DNA of 64,000 nt, from the NCBI RefSeq assembly GCF_001485215.1, contig NZ_BBWW01000003.1, positions 62,001 to 126,000 on the forward strand, read 5' to 3'. The position numbers and the translations under genes were made by a program. Shown piece after piece: positions 45,301 to 53,800 of this stretch. Position 1 is the stretch's first letter. The number at the start of each line of letters is the position of its first letter. Source of the stretch: Leptolyngbya sp. NIES-2104 (GTDB lineage: Bacteria; Cyanobacteriota; Cyanobacteriia; Leptolyngbyales; Leptolyngbyaceae). The notes beneath the pieces are model-generated. The model searched no databases, was not told the DNA's origin, and was given only the letters and a program-made list of their open reading frames with translations.

Positions 45301-48202
45301 ACAAAGTAATGCTAAAGCATTAATACTGTCGGGTCTCCTGATCATGCATTGGAAGATACATCTCAGGGAAACAATACCAATGCTAGTTGAGGCTTATCAA
45401 AATGGAGTAGAAACTGGGGATTTTGAATTCGCTGGCTATGGTGCGTTTGGGGTGTGTCATCACTCATTTTTCGTTGGCGAGGAACTCGCTCAACTAGAAC
45501 AAAAAACGGCAGTCTACAGCAAAGCGATGGGGCAAATCAGACGAGAAATTCCCTCTAGTTGGACTGCAATGTTGTGGCAGACAATTCTTAATCTATTAGG
45601 TAGGTCTAAGAATCCTAGTCGCCTAATGGGTAGTGCCTACAATGAAGAAGCACTACCACAGATGATTGCTATTAAAGATGGAACTGGAGTAAACTACTTT
45701 TACTTATACAAAATTGTGTTGTGCTATCTGTTTGGGGAGTATCACCAAGCTGCACAAAATGCTGTTTTAGCTAGACAATATGTAGAAATGCCAACGGCAA
45801 TGATGGTACCCCTATTCTGTTTCTACCATTCTCTAGCGCTTTTGAGCCTATCGCTTGATGCTTCAAACGCTGAGAAAGCAGCCTGGTTAAGTTCTGTTAG
45901 TGCCAACCAAGAAAAGATACAAAAGTGGGCAGAACATGCTCCAACGAATTATCTCCATAAATATCATCTGGTTGAGGCAGAGAAAGCACGAGTCTTAGGG
46001 CAATTTCCTGAAGCTGAAGAGTTTTATGAACAAGCGATCGCAGGTGCTGCCGAGAATGAGTATATCCAGGAAGAAGCACTCGCTTATGAATTAGCGGCTA
46101 GACATTATCTGGCGCGAGGTCGAGAAAAGTTTGCTCAGACCTATATGAAAGAGGCGCACTATTGCTATGAACGATGGGGCGCGATCGCTAAAGTTAAAGA
46201 CTTAGAAACTCGCTATCCGCAGTTCTTTCCTCAATCATCGGGTGTGACCTACACGCCAATTCATACAACTTCTGGAACTACTTCTGCTCGCTTAGACAGC
46301 GCGATCAATTTGACGGCGGTGATGAAAGCGGCTCAAGCCCTCTCAGAAACAATCCGTCTTGATCAATTAATTGCCACGTTGATGCAGGTGGTAATAGAGA
46401 ATGTAGGAGCCGAAAGGGGCGCTCTGATTGTTCTGGAAGATGCTCAACTTACGGTAGTTGCTCAATGCAGCGGCAGTAGACAGTGTGATTCAGAAAAGCT
46501 GAATATTGCTGACTGTGCAACGATTTCTCTCTCCGTCATTCACACGGTAGAACGCACTCAAGCAACTTTAGTACTGGATGATGCCGTCAGCGAAGCGTCT
46601 TTTTCAACTGATCCTTATATTCAAACTCGACAGACGCGATCGCTGCTCTGTATGCCAATTCTCAAGCAAAGTCAGATGATTGGTATCCTTTATTTGGAGA
46701 ACAATCTTAGTCCTGGAGTGTTTACTAGCGATCGCTTACAAGTCCTCAAACTGTTGATGGTTCAGGCAGCGATTTCGCTGGAAAATGCTTGCCTATACGA
46801 ACAGCTAGAAGACTATGCCGAAACACTGGAACGGAAAGTAGAAGAGCGAACTCAAGCATTACAACGCAGTGAAGCCAAGTTCCGCAATATCTTTGAAAAC
46901 TCACAGGTTGGCATCTTCCGAAACCGCATCTCGGATGGATTAATTCTCAATGCCAACCAACGCCTTGCCAACCTGTTGGGCTTTGATTCACCAGAGGAGA
47001 TCATTGGGCTAGAACACAGCATCGACTATTTTGTAAATCCCAGCGATCGCCAACACGCCCATGAGTTGATGAAGCGGGATGGGGAACTGCGAAGCTATGA
47101 AGCACAACTGCGAAAACGAGATGGGACAGTTTTCTGGGGACTTACCTCTTCTTATCTGAATGCAGCCGATGGATACGTCGAAGGGGTGATTGCGGATATT
47201 ACCGATCTCAAACAAGCAGAAGTCGCGTTGCAAGCCTCTGAAGCAGAACTGCGGGCGCTTTTTTCAGCCATTCCCGACCCGCTTTTCATCTTCACCACTG
47301 AAGGGCAATTGGTCTGTGCAATCAAAGGGAATCCATCCTATGGAGAGTTGTTATGTAGGGAGGAGGGTATTGGCAAAACACTGCATCAACTTTATGCCAA
47401 GGAAGAAGCTGATAAATTCCTGAGTTATATTCAGCAGGTGGTGAAAACCCAACAGATACTCACCGTTGAATACAGTCTGTGGATCGCTGGACGAGAGATC
47501 TGGTTTTCGGCTCGCATTGCTCCGATTCGGCACGAGCAAGTGATTTGGCTGGCGCGAGATATTACATTGCAAAAGCAAGCGGAAGCAACCTCGATTGTGG
47601 AAGAGCGTAACCGCATGGCACGCGAGATTCACGACACACTCGCTCAGGCGTTTACAGGCATTCTCATCCAGGTTGATGCAGCCACTCAAGTGCTAGTCGA
47701 GGATGCAGAAGCAACCCTTGCTCATTTAGACACGATCGAGGAATTAGCCCGCACCGGACTGAGTGAGGCGCGTCGATCCGTGAGCGCACTGCGTCCCCAG
47801 TTGCTCGAAGACGGTGATTTATCGATTGCCTTTGAGCGTCTGGTGAACCAAATGCGAGTGGCGACCCATACGGCTCTCATTTACTCAGTTGAGGGGATCG
47901 CCTATTCCTTACCCGCCGAGGTGGAAAATCACTTGCTCCGGATTGGACAAGAAGCCCTAACCAATGCGATCAAGTATGCGAATGCCAATGAAATTAGCAT
48001 TGAGTTAGTCTATGAAGATGTCCAGTGTCGTTTACAGGTCAAAGATGACGGACAGGGCTTTGGCGTGGTTGGCATTCCGATGAGCGGCGGATTTGGATTG
48101 ATAGGCATGAGTGAACGGGCTGAGCGGATTGGGGCACATCTGACGATCGAGAGCCAGCCAGGGCAAGGAACAGAAATTATTGTGATTGTCGATCGAGGGT
48201 AA
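42341..48202 (+). CDS. Giant Ser/Thr kinase-AAA-GAF-PAS-histidine multi-kinase, copy 2
   Basis: 1953 aa from ATG at 42341. It is colinear with copy 1 through the Ser/Thr kinase (HKDINPGN, DFG), the ATPase (GDAGVGKTVLVQ) and the TPR-like region. The GAF (about 1323-1486) and the two PAS domains (about 1506-1743) are clearly different, so the input part has been swapped or has evolved fast. HisKA_3 with H1764 (REIHDTLAQAF) and HATPase follow. Relative to copy 1 it has a nine-residue insertion encoded by a repeat-like stretch at 44258-44286. It overlaps the start of its response regulator by one base. Confidence 0.93.
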   Translation: MITLPGVTFHSKIYESLATLVYRGTRERENCAVIAKILKQDYPSLQELTRYRQEYEITRSLNLEGVVKTYSQQDYQRTLVILLEDFGGESLEYWMRQQSDFCPMPLSIFLDIAIALTDTLGKLHAAHVIHKDINPGNIVLNPTTGVVKLIDFGIATRFSRTNPTFKNLHLLEGTPAYVSPEQTGRMNRRLDYRTDFYSLGVTFYELLTGQLPFPTQDILELVHCHIARPPIPPHELNARIPQPISDLILKLMAKNAEDRYQSAWGIKADLERCAQQLEAVGRIESMPLGVQDVSEQFCIPQKLYGRAAQMAALLAAFNRVAGSEGVREMMLVSGDAGVGKTVLVQELYKPITQKRGYFIWGKFDQFRRNIPYSAIVDALQKLVQQLLGEPDEQLQQWRSRLLTALGSNGQVIIDVIPEVEFIIGKQPSVPEVGATESQNRFNLTFQKFVRVFCAKEHPLVIFLDDLQWIDSATLKFIELILLDEQAQSLFLIGAYRANEVSPTHPLMLTLESLRNQGAMLQHINLTSLTLESLSHLLAETLHHTPGTVHSLAQTVARKTEGNPFFVGEFLKLLDDENLLTFDAQQLSWQWNLAEIEAQEITDNVVELLLRQLQKLSDATQQILSIAACVESEFDLETLTLSAERDSEGTVCEKSPQAISQDLLAAVQAGLIQPLSELDENLLVQEYKFSHDRVQQAAYALIDESQKQVVHLQIGRNLLEKTSPEQQSDRLFAIVDHLDRGIELVTNRAERSEIARLNLIAGQKAKAATAYEAASQYFTTGLKLLDTDRWLSEYDLTLALYSEAAGAAYLQGCFDEMEQFVEEVLNNAKTAIDKVQAYDSRIQAFLSQGNLEEVLKIGLEVLKLLGVILSENPSQLDVQSELEETTARLAGREIANLIHLPKMTAPRPLAAIYILGSIISTAFFVSPALTILITCKMVNLSISYGNAVWSPVSYAIYGSVLCRVIQDIELGYKFGKLALSLAERSSIRQSNAKALILSGLLIMHWKIHLRETIPMLVEAYQNGVETGDFEFAGYGAFGVCHHSFFVGEELAQLEQKTAVYSKAMGQIRREIPSSWTAMLWQTILNLLGRSKNPSRLMGSAYNEEALPQMIAIKDGTGVNYFYLYKIVLCYLFGEYHQAAQNAVLARQYVEMPTAMMVPLFCFYHSLALLSLSLDASNAEKAAWLSSVSANQEKIQKWAEHAPTNYLHKYHLVEAEKARVLGQFPEAEEFYEQAIAGAAENEYIQEEALAYELAARHYLARGREKFAQTYMKEAHYCYERWGAIAKVKDLETRYPQFFPQSSGVTYTPIHTTSGTTSARLDSAINLTAVMKAAQALSETIRLDQLIATLMQVVIENVGAERGALIVLEDAQLTVVAQCSGSRQCDSEKLNIADCATISLSVIHTVERTQATLVLDDAVSEASFSTDPYIQTRQTRSLLCMPILKQSQMIGILYLENNLSPGVFTSDRLQVLKLLMVQAAISLENACLYEQLEDYAETLERKVEERTQALQRSEAKFRNIFENSQVGIFRNRISDGLILNANQRLANLLGFDSPEEIIGLEHSIDYFVNPSDRQHAHELMKRDGELRSYEAQLRKRDGTVFWGLTSSYLNAADGYVEGVIADITDLKQAEVALQASEAELRALFSAIPDPLFIFTTEGQLVCAIKGNPSYGELLCREEGIGKTLHQLYAKEEADKFLSYIQQVVKTQQILTVEYSLWIAGREIWFSARIAPIRHEQVIWLARDITLQKQAEATSIVEERNRMAREIHDTLAQAFTGILIQVDAATQVLVEDAEATLAHLDTIEELARTGLSEARRSVSALRPQLLEDGDLSIAFERLVNQMRVATHTALIYSVEGIAYSLPAEVENHLLRIGQEALTNAIKYANANEISIELVYEDVQCRLQVKDDGQGFGVVGIPMSGGFGLIGMSERAERIGAHLTIESQPGQGTEIIVIVDRG

Positions 48203-48840
48203 TGATTATGACCAGTCACTCCACGCTCATTCGGGTTCTCATTGCTGACGATCATTCGATTGTTCGGCAAGGATTGGTCACAATCATCAACCGCGACCCA
48301 GAAATGATGGTGATTGCTGAAGCCGAAAATGGGCAACAGGCGATCGATCGTTTTCGAGAACACCAGCCCGATGTCACGCTGATGGATTTACGAATGCCCG
48401 AAGTCGGAGGAGTGGAAGCGATCCGCGCGATTTGTGCTGAATTTAAGCCTGCCCGGATTATCGTCCTCACTACCTACGATGGCGATGAAGATATCTACCG
48501 AGGATTGCACTCTGGCGCTCAAGGCTATCTGCTCAAGGATACGAAATCGCATGAGGTGCTGAATGCGATTCGCATCGTGGCGCGGGGTCAGCAGTACATT
48601 CCACCCGATGTGGGAGCAAAACTGGTGCAGCGCCTGAACAATCCAGAACTGAGGGAACGAGAGTTAGCGGTACTGGGCTTAATGGCGCAAGGCATGAGCA
48701 ATCTGGAGATTGGGACGGCTTTAAGTATCAGCGAGAATACGGTCAAAACCCACGTGAATCGAATTTTAAGTAAGTTGGGCGTGAGCGATCGCACTCAAGC
48801 TGTGATTGTTGCGGTGAAACGTGGGATTGTCAGTTTGTGA
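48202..48840 (+). CDS. NarL/FixJ-type response regulator, copy 2 (intact)
   Basis: 212 aa. Receiver domain with acidic pair in LIADDHSIV, phospho-acceptor D62 (LMDLRMPEVGG), conserved Thr (IIVLTTYDGDED) and Lys (YLLKD). LuxR-type HTH at about 145-210 (ERELAVLGLMAQGMSNLEIG, VKTHVNRILSKLGVSDRTQA). The start overlaps the kinase stop, so kinase copy 2 is its likely partner. With copy 1 broken, this may be the only working output for both kinases. Its targets are unknown; the nearby redox genes are the obvious guess. Confidence 0.93.
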   Translation: MIMTSHSTLIRVLIADDHSIVRQGLVTIINRDPEMMVIAEAENGQQAIDRFREHQPDVTLMDLRMPEVGGVEAIRAICAEFKPARIIVLTTYDGDEDIYRGLHSGAQGYLLKDTKSHEVLNAIRIVARGQQYIPPDVGAKLVQRLNNPELRERELAVLGLMAQGMSNLEIGTALSISENTVKTHVNRILSKLGVSDRTQAVIVAVKRGIVSL

Positions 48841-49024
48841 GCGAGTCATCCTTTAGTTTGACTCCAGAGACCCACCAGAGTGGGAGCGATGATGACATCG
48901 GAAGAGGGACTGATTCATCATTCGCTTGAGTTGCAAAAGTCGAAACTCTCAGGTGACGACAAGTGAGAGGGCAATTGCCTATATTTAGTTCTAGGCAAAC
49001 ACAAATAGCAATTGAGTTACAGCA

Positions 49025-49651
49025 TTGAGTTTGCTTGATCTAGATCGCAGAAAGAGGGTTGAATTGCTTGCGATTACCATTGCTTCCCTCAGAGGTGTTC
49101 AAGTGAATCAAGACCGAGACCGTAGTTTGTTATCTATTCCAGCTTCAACACAGGATCACATGCAAGGCGTACTCAATGCCGACGTGGTGCTGGTAATGTA
49201 TGGAGATTATCAATGCTCTGTCAGTGCAGACGTTTACAAGATGATTAAAGCGATCAAACGAGAGCTTAGTGCTGCTTTTGGAGAAGATTATTTATGCTTG
49301 ATCGTCCGTCATTTTCCGCAAGCACAGATTCATCTCCAAGCTCAACGGGCCGCTCAAGCTGCCGAAGCCGCCGCTGCTCAAGGACAGTTTTGGTTAATGC
49401 ACGACACTTTGTTTGCTCATCAACAGAAGTTAGAAAATGGTTATCTCGTAGAGTACGCCAACAATTTAGGGCTTGATATCCCTCAATTTCTTAAAGAGTT
49501 GTCTAAGCAGGTGCATATCGATCACATCAATGAAGATACTGAAAACAGTGGAATAACGACTGCTCCAGCCCTATTTATCAATAACATTCGATACACCGGG
49601 CGCTGGAGAATAACAGAGTTGACGGCAGCCATTGTTGCTAAAAGTCACTAA
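49025..49651 (+). CDS. DsbA-family thioredoxin-fold protein with CSVS active site, copy 2
   Basis: Up to 208 aa from TTG at 49025; GTG at 49103 (MNQDRDRSLLSIP) is an alternative start. Same fold and same place in the cassette as 27233-27841: VVLVMYGDYQCSVSADV, AAQAAEAAAAQGQFWLMHD, TTAPALFINN. The motif is C64-S-V-S67, so only the first cysteine remains, the reverse of copy 1. A monothiol role, or redox-independent binding, is implied. The helical insert and cis-Pro are intact. Confidence 0.83.
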   Translation: MSLLDLDRRKRVELLAITIASLRGVQVNQDRDRSLLSIPASTQDHMQGVLNADVVLVMYGDYQCSVSADVYKMIKAIKRELSAAFGEDYLCLIVRHFPQAQIHLQAQRAAQAAEAAAAQGQFWLMHDTLFAHQQKLENGYLVEYANNLGLDIPQFLKELSKQVHIDHINEDTENSGITTAPALFINNIRYTGRWRITELTAAIVAKSH

Positions 49652-49717
49652 GCTCTTTTCCATAACTCATCAACGTTGGCAATAGACGAAAACAGTTTCG
49701 TTGAAGGTAGTTCTATG

Positions 49718-49870
49718 ACGCATTTACGAGTACAAAGCAGAAATGATTCTGAGCATGAAGGTACACCTCAGACTGATTCTCTTCACGATTCTTCAGTGAA
49801 TCATACCCTGATTGCGATCGCACAAGAGGTAGCTGAGTTGCTGAAAACTTGCTTATCCAGTACAAGCTGA
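49718..49870 (+). CDS. Possible small hypothetical protein
   Basis: 50 aa from ATG at 49718 (MTHLRVQSRNDSEHEG to AQEVAELLKTCLSSTS); an in-frame start at 49676 is also possible. Hydrophilic, with one C-terminal amphipathic helix and one cysteine. Family unknown. It lies between the DsbA-like gene and the secreted hydrolase. The coding status is uncertain. Confidence 0.3.
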   Translation, partial: THLRVQSRNDSEHEGTPQTDSLHDSSVNHTLIAIAQEVAELLKTCLSSTS

Positions 49871-49914
49871 TAACACTGATTATCTGGAGTCAACAACCAA
49901 ATGAGGATCACACG

Positions 49915-50735
49915 ATGAACATTCTTAACTTCAGGAACAGCATCCGCCTGCTTCTGATTGTCACCCTCTTTTTAGGAACTCTTACCATCACTTCTCTAGG
50001 AGCTATCATGAGTACTGCAAATGCACAAGTCAACAAGCCCACGATCGTGTTCGTTCATGGTGCGTTCGCCGAGTCTGCTAGTTGGAACAGTGTATTGACG
50101 AAGCTAATCACGAAAGGTTATCCGATGGTTGCTGTGGCTAATCCTCTGCGCGGCGTGAAGAGCGACGCAGATTATGTTGCCAGCGCCCTTAAAGACATCA
50201 AGGGTCCGATCGTGCTGGTCGGACATTCCTACGGAGGCGCGGTCATTACCAATGCGGTCAATGGCAACAAGAACGTGAAAGCATTGGTCTACGTTGCTGG
50301 CTTGCTCCTGATACGGGTGAGACTGCCATTGAACTCTCAGGACGTTATCCGGGCAGCACACTCGGACCAACACTCGCGCCACCCGTTGAACTGCCCGATC
50401 GCGGCAAAGACCTCTACATTCAACAGAACAAGTTCCACGCCCAGTTTGCTGCGGATGTGTCCGCTAACGACGCGCAACTGATGGCTAGCACTCAGCGCCC
50501 GATCGCGGAAGCCGCGCTGAATGAAGCCTCCGGTGCGCCCGCATGGAAATCTACCCCGTCCTGGTTTATTTATGGCGATCGCGACTTGAACATTCCTCCA
50601 GCGGCACTGTCTTTCATGGCGAACCGCGCGAACTCAAAGGAGACCGTTGTGGTGAATGGCGCGTCCCATGTCGTGATGGTTTCCCATGCAGATGCCGTTG
50701 CTAAGCTCATCGATCGTGCTGCAACCGCGCCATAG
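49915..50735 (+). pseudogene. Exported alpha/beta hydrolase, frameshifted
   Basis: From ATG at 49915 the protein starts with a signal peptide (RLLLIVTLFLGTLTITSLGA) and has VFVHGAFAESASW and the elbow VGHSYGGAVITNAV. After VAG near 50305 one base is missing: the frame turns to LLIRVRL, while the correct frame resumes as PDTGETAIELSGRYPGSTLG and ends with the catalytic-His segment NGASHVVMVSH at 50735. Repair by one T gives a full enzyme of about 273 aa. It is a relative of the intact gene at 34617. Confidence 0.85.
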
Positions 50736-50808
50736 ACGAGGCGTAAACGCATCTGGCTACAAGCATCTTCTCATATTGGAACGCTGAATCACTTTAAGGA
50801 GCAATTCT

Positions 50809-51537
50809 ATGTCAACTTTTGTCTTAGTTCATGGCTCCTGGCATGATGGTTCTGCTTGGGCATCTGTCATCGATCAGCTAGAAGCCAAAGGACATCACGC
50901 TTTTGCTCCCACGATCGCGGGACATGGTAAAAGCGTAGATAAAAACGTTAACCATGCTCAATGTATGCAATCGATCGTCGATTACATTGTTGGCAAAGAC
51001 TTAATCGATATTGTTCTCTTAGGTCATAGTTTTGCCGGAACAATCATTGCGAAAGTTGCTGAAGCGATTCCTGATCGCATTCGACGGCTCATCTTCTTCG
51101 ATGCCTTTGTTCTTAACGATGGAGAGAGCCTTAGAGATAACGTTCCACCGCATCTTCAAACATTACTCGACGAGCTAGTTAGAGAATCAAACGATCAGAT
51201 GATGGTTATCCCTTTTGAGATGTGGCGAGAAGTGTTTCTCAACGATGCTGACCTCGAACTGGCTCGATCGAGCTACGCACAACTATCCCCTGAACCGTAT
51301 CAACCGTGGATTGACAAGTTGGACTTGAAGCAGTTTTACTCGCTGCCCATTCCTAAAAGTTACCTCTACTGTACAGAAGATAATGTCCTCCCTCAAGGCG
51401 AACAGTGGGGTTGGCATCCGAGAATGTCTAACCGCTTGGGGCTATTTCGGCTTCTACAAATGCCCGGTAGTCATGAGGTCATGTTTTCTAACCCGATCGA
51501 TTTAGCCGAAAAGATTATTGTGGCAGGACGTGACTAG
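50809..51537 (+). CDS. Alpha/beta hydrolase
   Basis: 242 aa. VLVHGSWHDGSAW, elbow LLGHSFAGTIIAKVA (Ser near 80) and a C-terminal His (MPGSHEVMFSNP). It belongs to the same esterase-like group as 34617 but is diverged. AAGGAG precedes the ATG. Cytosolic. Part of the serial run of hydrolases and oxidoreductases. Confidence 0.87.
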   Translation: MSTFVLVHGSWHDGSAWASVIDQLEAKGHHAFAPTIAGHGKSVDKNVNHAQCMQSIVDYIVGKDLIDIVLLGHSFAGTIIAKVAEAIPDRIRRLIFFDAFVLNDGESLRDNVPPHLQTLLDELVRESNDQMMVIPFEMWREVFLNDADLELARSSYAQLSPEPYQPWIDKLDLKQFYSLPIPKSYLYCTEDNVLPQGEQWGWHPRMSNRLGLFRLLQMPGSHEVMFSNPIDLAEKIIVAGRD

Positions 51538-51689
51538 CAACATTTATCTGTCTGTCGATCCAACAAACCGAGAATAGCAATAGGAGTCCCTCATGGAACG
51601 ATATTTAGGCGCATTGGAACTCAGTAAGCTGTAGACAAAGCCAGCATAGACAATACAGTCAACACTACCAATCAGGAGACTACATTAAC

Positions 51690-52277
51690 ATGGTCACAGA
51701 ACAAACTGTAAATCAAGCAGATAGTAGACAGGCAGATCCTAACCTGACACCTGCCCAGGAAGCCTTGCAAGCAGTCTGGGAAGCACATATACAGTCCGAG
51801 TTTGCCACTCACAGCACTGAAGATGCTCTCGCGACGATGGTTGAAGATGCTTACGTGAACCACATTCCGGTCATGACCGGAGGAGTCGGAAAACCAGCAG
51901 TGGGTGAGTTTTATTCCAAATCCTTCATTCCACAGATCCCGCCAGACTTCGAGCTAGTTCCAATTTCGCGCACGATCGGGATGGATCAACTGGTCGATGA
52001 AATGGTGGGTAAGTTCACTCATACGATTCAGATGGACTGGATGCTACCCGGTGTTGCTCCGACCGGGAAACGAGTTGAAGTCCCAACGGTTGCCATTATT
52101 CGATTTCGGGATGGCAAGGTCGCCCATGAACACCTCTACTGGGATCAGGCGAGTGTATTGGTTCAACTCGGCTTGCTCGATCCGGGTAGGTTACCCGTTG
52201 CGGGGATTGAAAGTGCACGCAAGGCACTCGATCCGAGCTTGCCTTCAAACGCACTGATCGATCGCGCGATCGAGTGA
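51690..52277 (+). CDS. SnoaL-like (NTF2-fold) protein
   Basis: 195 aa. SnoaL/NTF2-like cone fold: AHIQSEFATHSTEDALATMV, AYVNHIPVMTGGVGKPAVGE and VPTVAIIRFRDGKVAHEHLY, then the tail LLDPGRLPVAGIESARK. Family members include polyketide cyclases and dehydratases as well as simple binding proteins; the substrate is unknown. A partial copy of the dispersed motif (51609-51630) precedes it by about 60 bases. Confidence 0.82.
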   Translation: MVTEQTVNQADSRQADPNLTPAQEALQAVWEAHIQSEFATHSTEDALATMVEDAYVNHIPVMTGGVGKPAVGEFYSKSFIPQIPPDFELVPISRTIGMDQLVDEMVGKFTHTIQMDWMLPGVAPTGKRVEVPTVAIIRFRDGKVAHEHLYWDQASVLVQLGLLDPGRLPVAGIESARKALDPSLPSNALIDRAIE

Positions 52278-52291
52278 ACTCAAAGCCAGCC

Positions 52292-52364
52292 AGTAGGGTG
52301 GGCAGTGCCCACAAAACCTTAATGTGAAGGGTTTTACAAAATGGTGAGCGATGCCCACCCTACT
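52292..52364. repeat. MITE-like palindromic element
   Basis: AGTAGGGTGGGCA at 52292-52304 pairs with TGCCCACCCTACT at 52352-52364. Inner palindromic bits (GGGCAGTGCCC) give a complex fold. The total is 73 bases between the SnoaL-like gene and the quinone reductase. GTAGGGTGGGCA repeats of this kind are widespread in cyanobacterial intergenic DNA. It may also serve as a terminator. Confidence 0.75.
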
Positions 52365-52399
52365 ACTCAAACTACTCTGATGAAGTCAGGAGAAACACC

Positions 52400-53068
52400 G
52401 TGAAGGTTTTGATTATTTTTGCCCATCCGGAACCAAAAAGTTTCAATGGAGCATTGTTTCAGAGGGCGATCGACACACTTCAAAAGCTTGGACATGATGT
52501 ACAGTGTACCGATCTTTATGCTATGAAGTTTGACCCCGTATCCGATCGTCGCAACTTCACCTCAATGAAAGATCCTAACTACTTCAAACAGCAGATTGAA
52601 GAAATGTACGCGACTGAAGTTGAAGGTTTTGTCCCAGAACTTGAAATTGAACTCCAAAAACTAGAATGGTGTGATTTGATGATTTGGCAGTTTCCTTTAT
52701 GGTGGTTTAGTGTGCCCGCTGTTTTGAAGGGATGGGTCGATCGCGTCTTCGCAATGGGGCGGGTGTACGGTGGCGGGTATATTTATGAAACAGGACGGTT
52801 TCAAGGCAAGAAAGCAATGCTTTCGTTGACGCTAGGCGGAACAAAGGAGCATTATCTCAAGGATGGCTTCAATGGCGATATCCAGGCTATCCTGCGCCCT
52901 ATCCAACGTGGCATCTTTCAGTTTACTGGTTTTGATGTTCTTGCCCCTCATATCATTTATGCCCCCGTCCAACAAACTGATGAAGTTCGCCAGGAAATTT
53001 TGGATAATTTTTCTCGACGGCTGCAAGCTATTGAGAATGAGTTGCCGATCGCTGTTGGTAAGTATTAG
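52400..53068 (+). CDS. NAD(P)H:quinone oxidoreductase, flavodoxin-2 fold
   Basis: 222 aa from GTG at 52400 with AGGAG upstream. Flavodoxin_2 family: KVLIIFAHPEPKSFNGALFQ, the FMN/FAD loop FPLWWFSVPAVLKGWVDRVF, and LSLTLGGTKEHY. Such enzymes reduce quinones by two electrons and avoid semiquinone radicals. No leader; cytosolic. It fits the detoxification theme of the run. Confidence 0.88.
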   Translation: MKVLIIFAHPEPKSFNGALFQRAIDTLQKLGHDVQCTDLYAMKFDPVSDRRNFTSMKDPNYFKQQIEEMYATEVEGFVPELEIELQKLEWCDLMIWQFPLWWFSVPAVLKGWVDRVFAMGRVYGGGYIYETGRFQGKKAMLSLTLGGTKEHYLKDGFNGDIQAILRPIQRGIFQFTGFDVLAPHIIYAPVQQTDEVRQEILDNFSRRLQAIENELPIAVGKY

Positions 53069-53225
53069 ATCCGCTTTCTGACAAATCAATTTAGAGCCAG
53101 CTAATACTAGACCTGTTGGGAAATAACGAGAAAAATCGCTGAAATGCTTACATCAACTGTATTTCAAGGATTTTGATCAAAAATCGCTGAAATGCTACAG
53201 GAAGTTGCCTCTGAAGCTGCCTGAT

Positions 53226-53262
53226 CGTGTCTTTTCGATCGACGATCGGACATCTCGCACCC
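53226..53262 (+). pseudogene. Short remnant of an FAD oxidoreductase 3' end
   Basis: CGTGTCTTTTCGATCGACGA followed by TCGGACATCTCGCACC closely matches the last codons of the FAD oxidoreductase at 56709-56740 ([12 protein letters not shown]). No other part of the gene is seen nearby. It suggests a third gene copy lost by deletion. Confidence 0.45.
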
Positions 53263-53323
53263 CGTTCGCTCACACGGTAAGACTCTGAGGTATCTGGAAC
53301 ATTCACAATTACAGGAGATTCAA

Positions 53324-53800
53324 ATGACAATTTCAACTCAAACATCTTCAACTCTAGGCTCAAATCCTCTGAATTCGATGCAAATCGATCATGTTTGCTT
53401 GAATGTACCGAACTATGAGGAAACGCTTCAGTGGTATCAAGAAAAGCTAGATGCGACGATCGAGCGAGAATGGACATTTTTTGATGTCTTCCCCGACATG
53501 AAACTGGCTTATTTGCAAGTCTACGGATTTCGGATCGAAATTATCGGCAGCACTCAGTCACGCTCTGGGATGCCCGAAGCTAAAGACCTGGGTGAAGGAT
53601 TGCGCGCGAGTGGCATTGGACATTTTTGTTTCCGTGTTGATGACGTGGATGCGTTACTGGCTGAATTGAATCGACGGGGTGTGCCAACCTTTGTTGAATT
53701 GGGCAGCTACCCTGGTCCTGGAATTCGGCTCTGTTTGGTGAAGGACAATAACGGCAATCTCATTGAATTTGTCACTCCTTTGAAAGATTCTGCACAGTGA
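53324..53800 (+). CDS. VOC-family (glyoxalase/dioxygenase-fold) protein
   Basis: 158 aa. Paired beta-alpha-beta-beta-beta units: MQIDHVCLNVPNYEETLQWY in the first, GIGHFCFRVDDVDALLAELN in the second, and the C-terminal Glu in NNGNLIEFVTPL. Metal ligands H (IDHV), H (GHF) and E (IEF) are in the expected places, so it is probably an active metalloenzyme: glyoxalase, dioxygenase or a resistance protein. The substrate cannot be told from sequence. Confidence 0.87.
   Translation: MTISTQTSSTLGSNPLNSMQIDHVCLNVPNYEETLQWYQEKLDATIEREWTFFDVFPDMKLAYLQVYGFRIEIIGSTQSRSGMPEAKDLGEGLRASGIGHFCFRVDDVDALLAELNRRGVPTFVELGSYPGPGIRLCLVKDNNGNLIEFVTPLKDSAQ

Noticed and set aside
51592-51633. 13-codon frame MERYLGALELSKL
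   Set aside because: Too short and it overlaps a partial copy of the dispersed motif; probably not translated.
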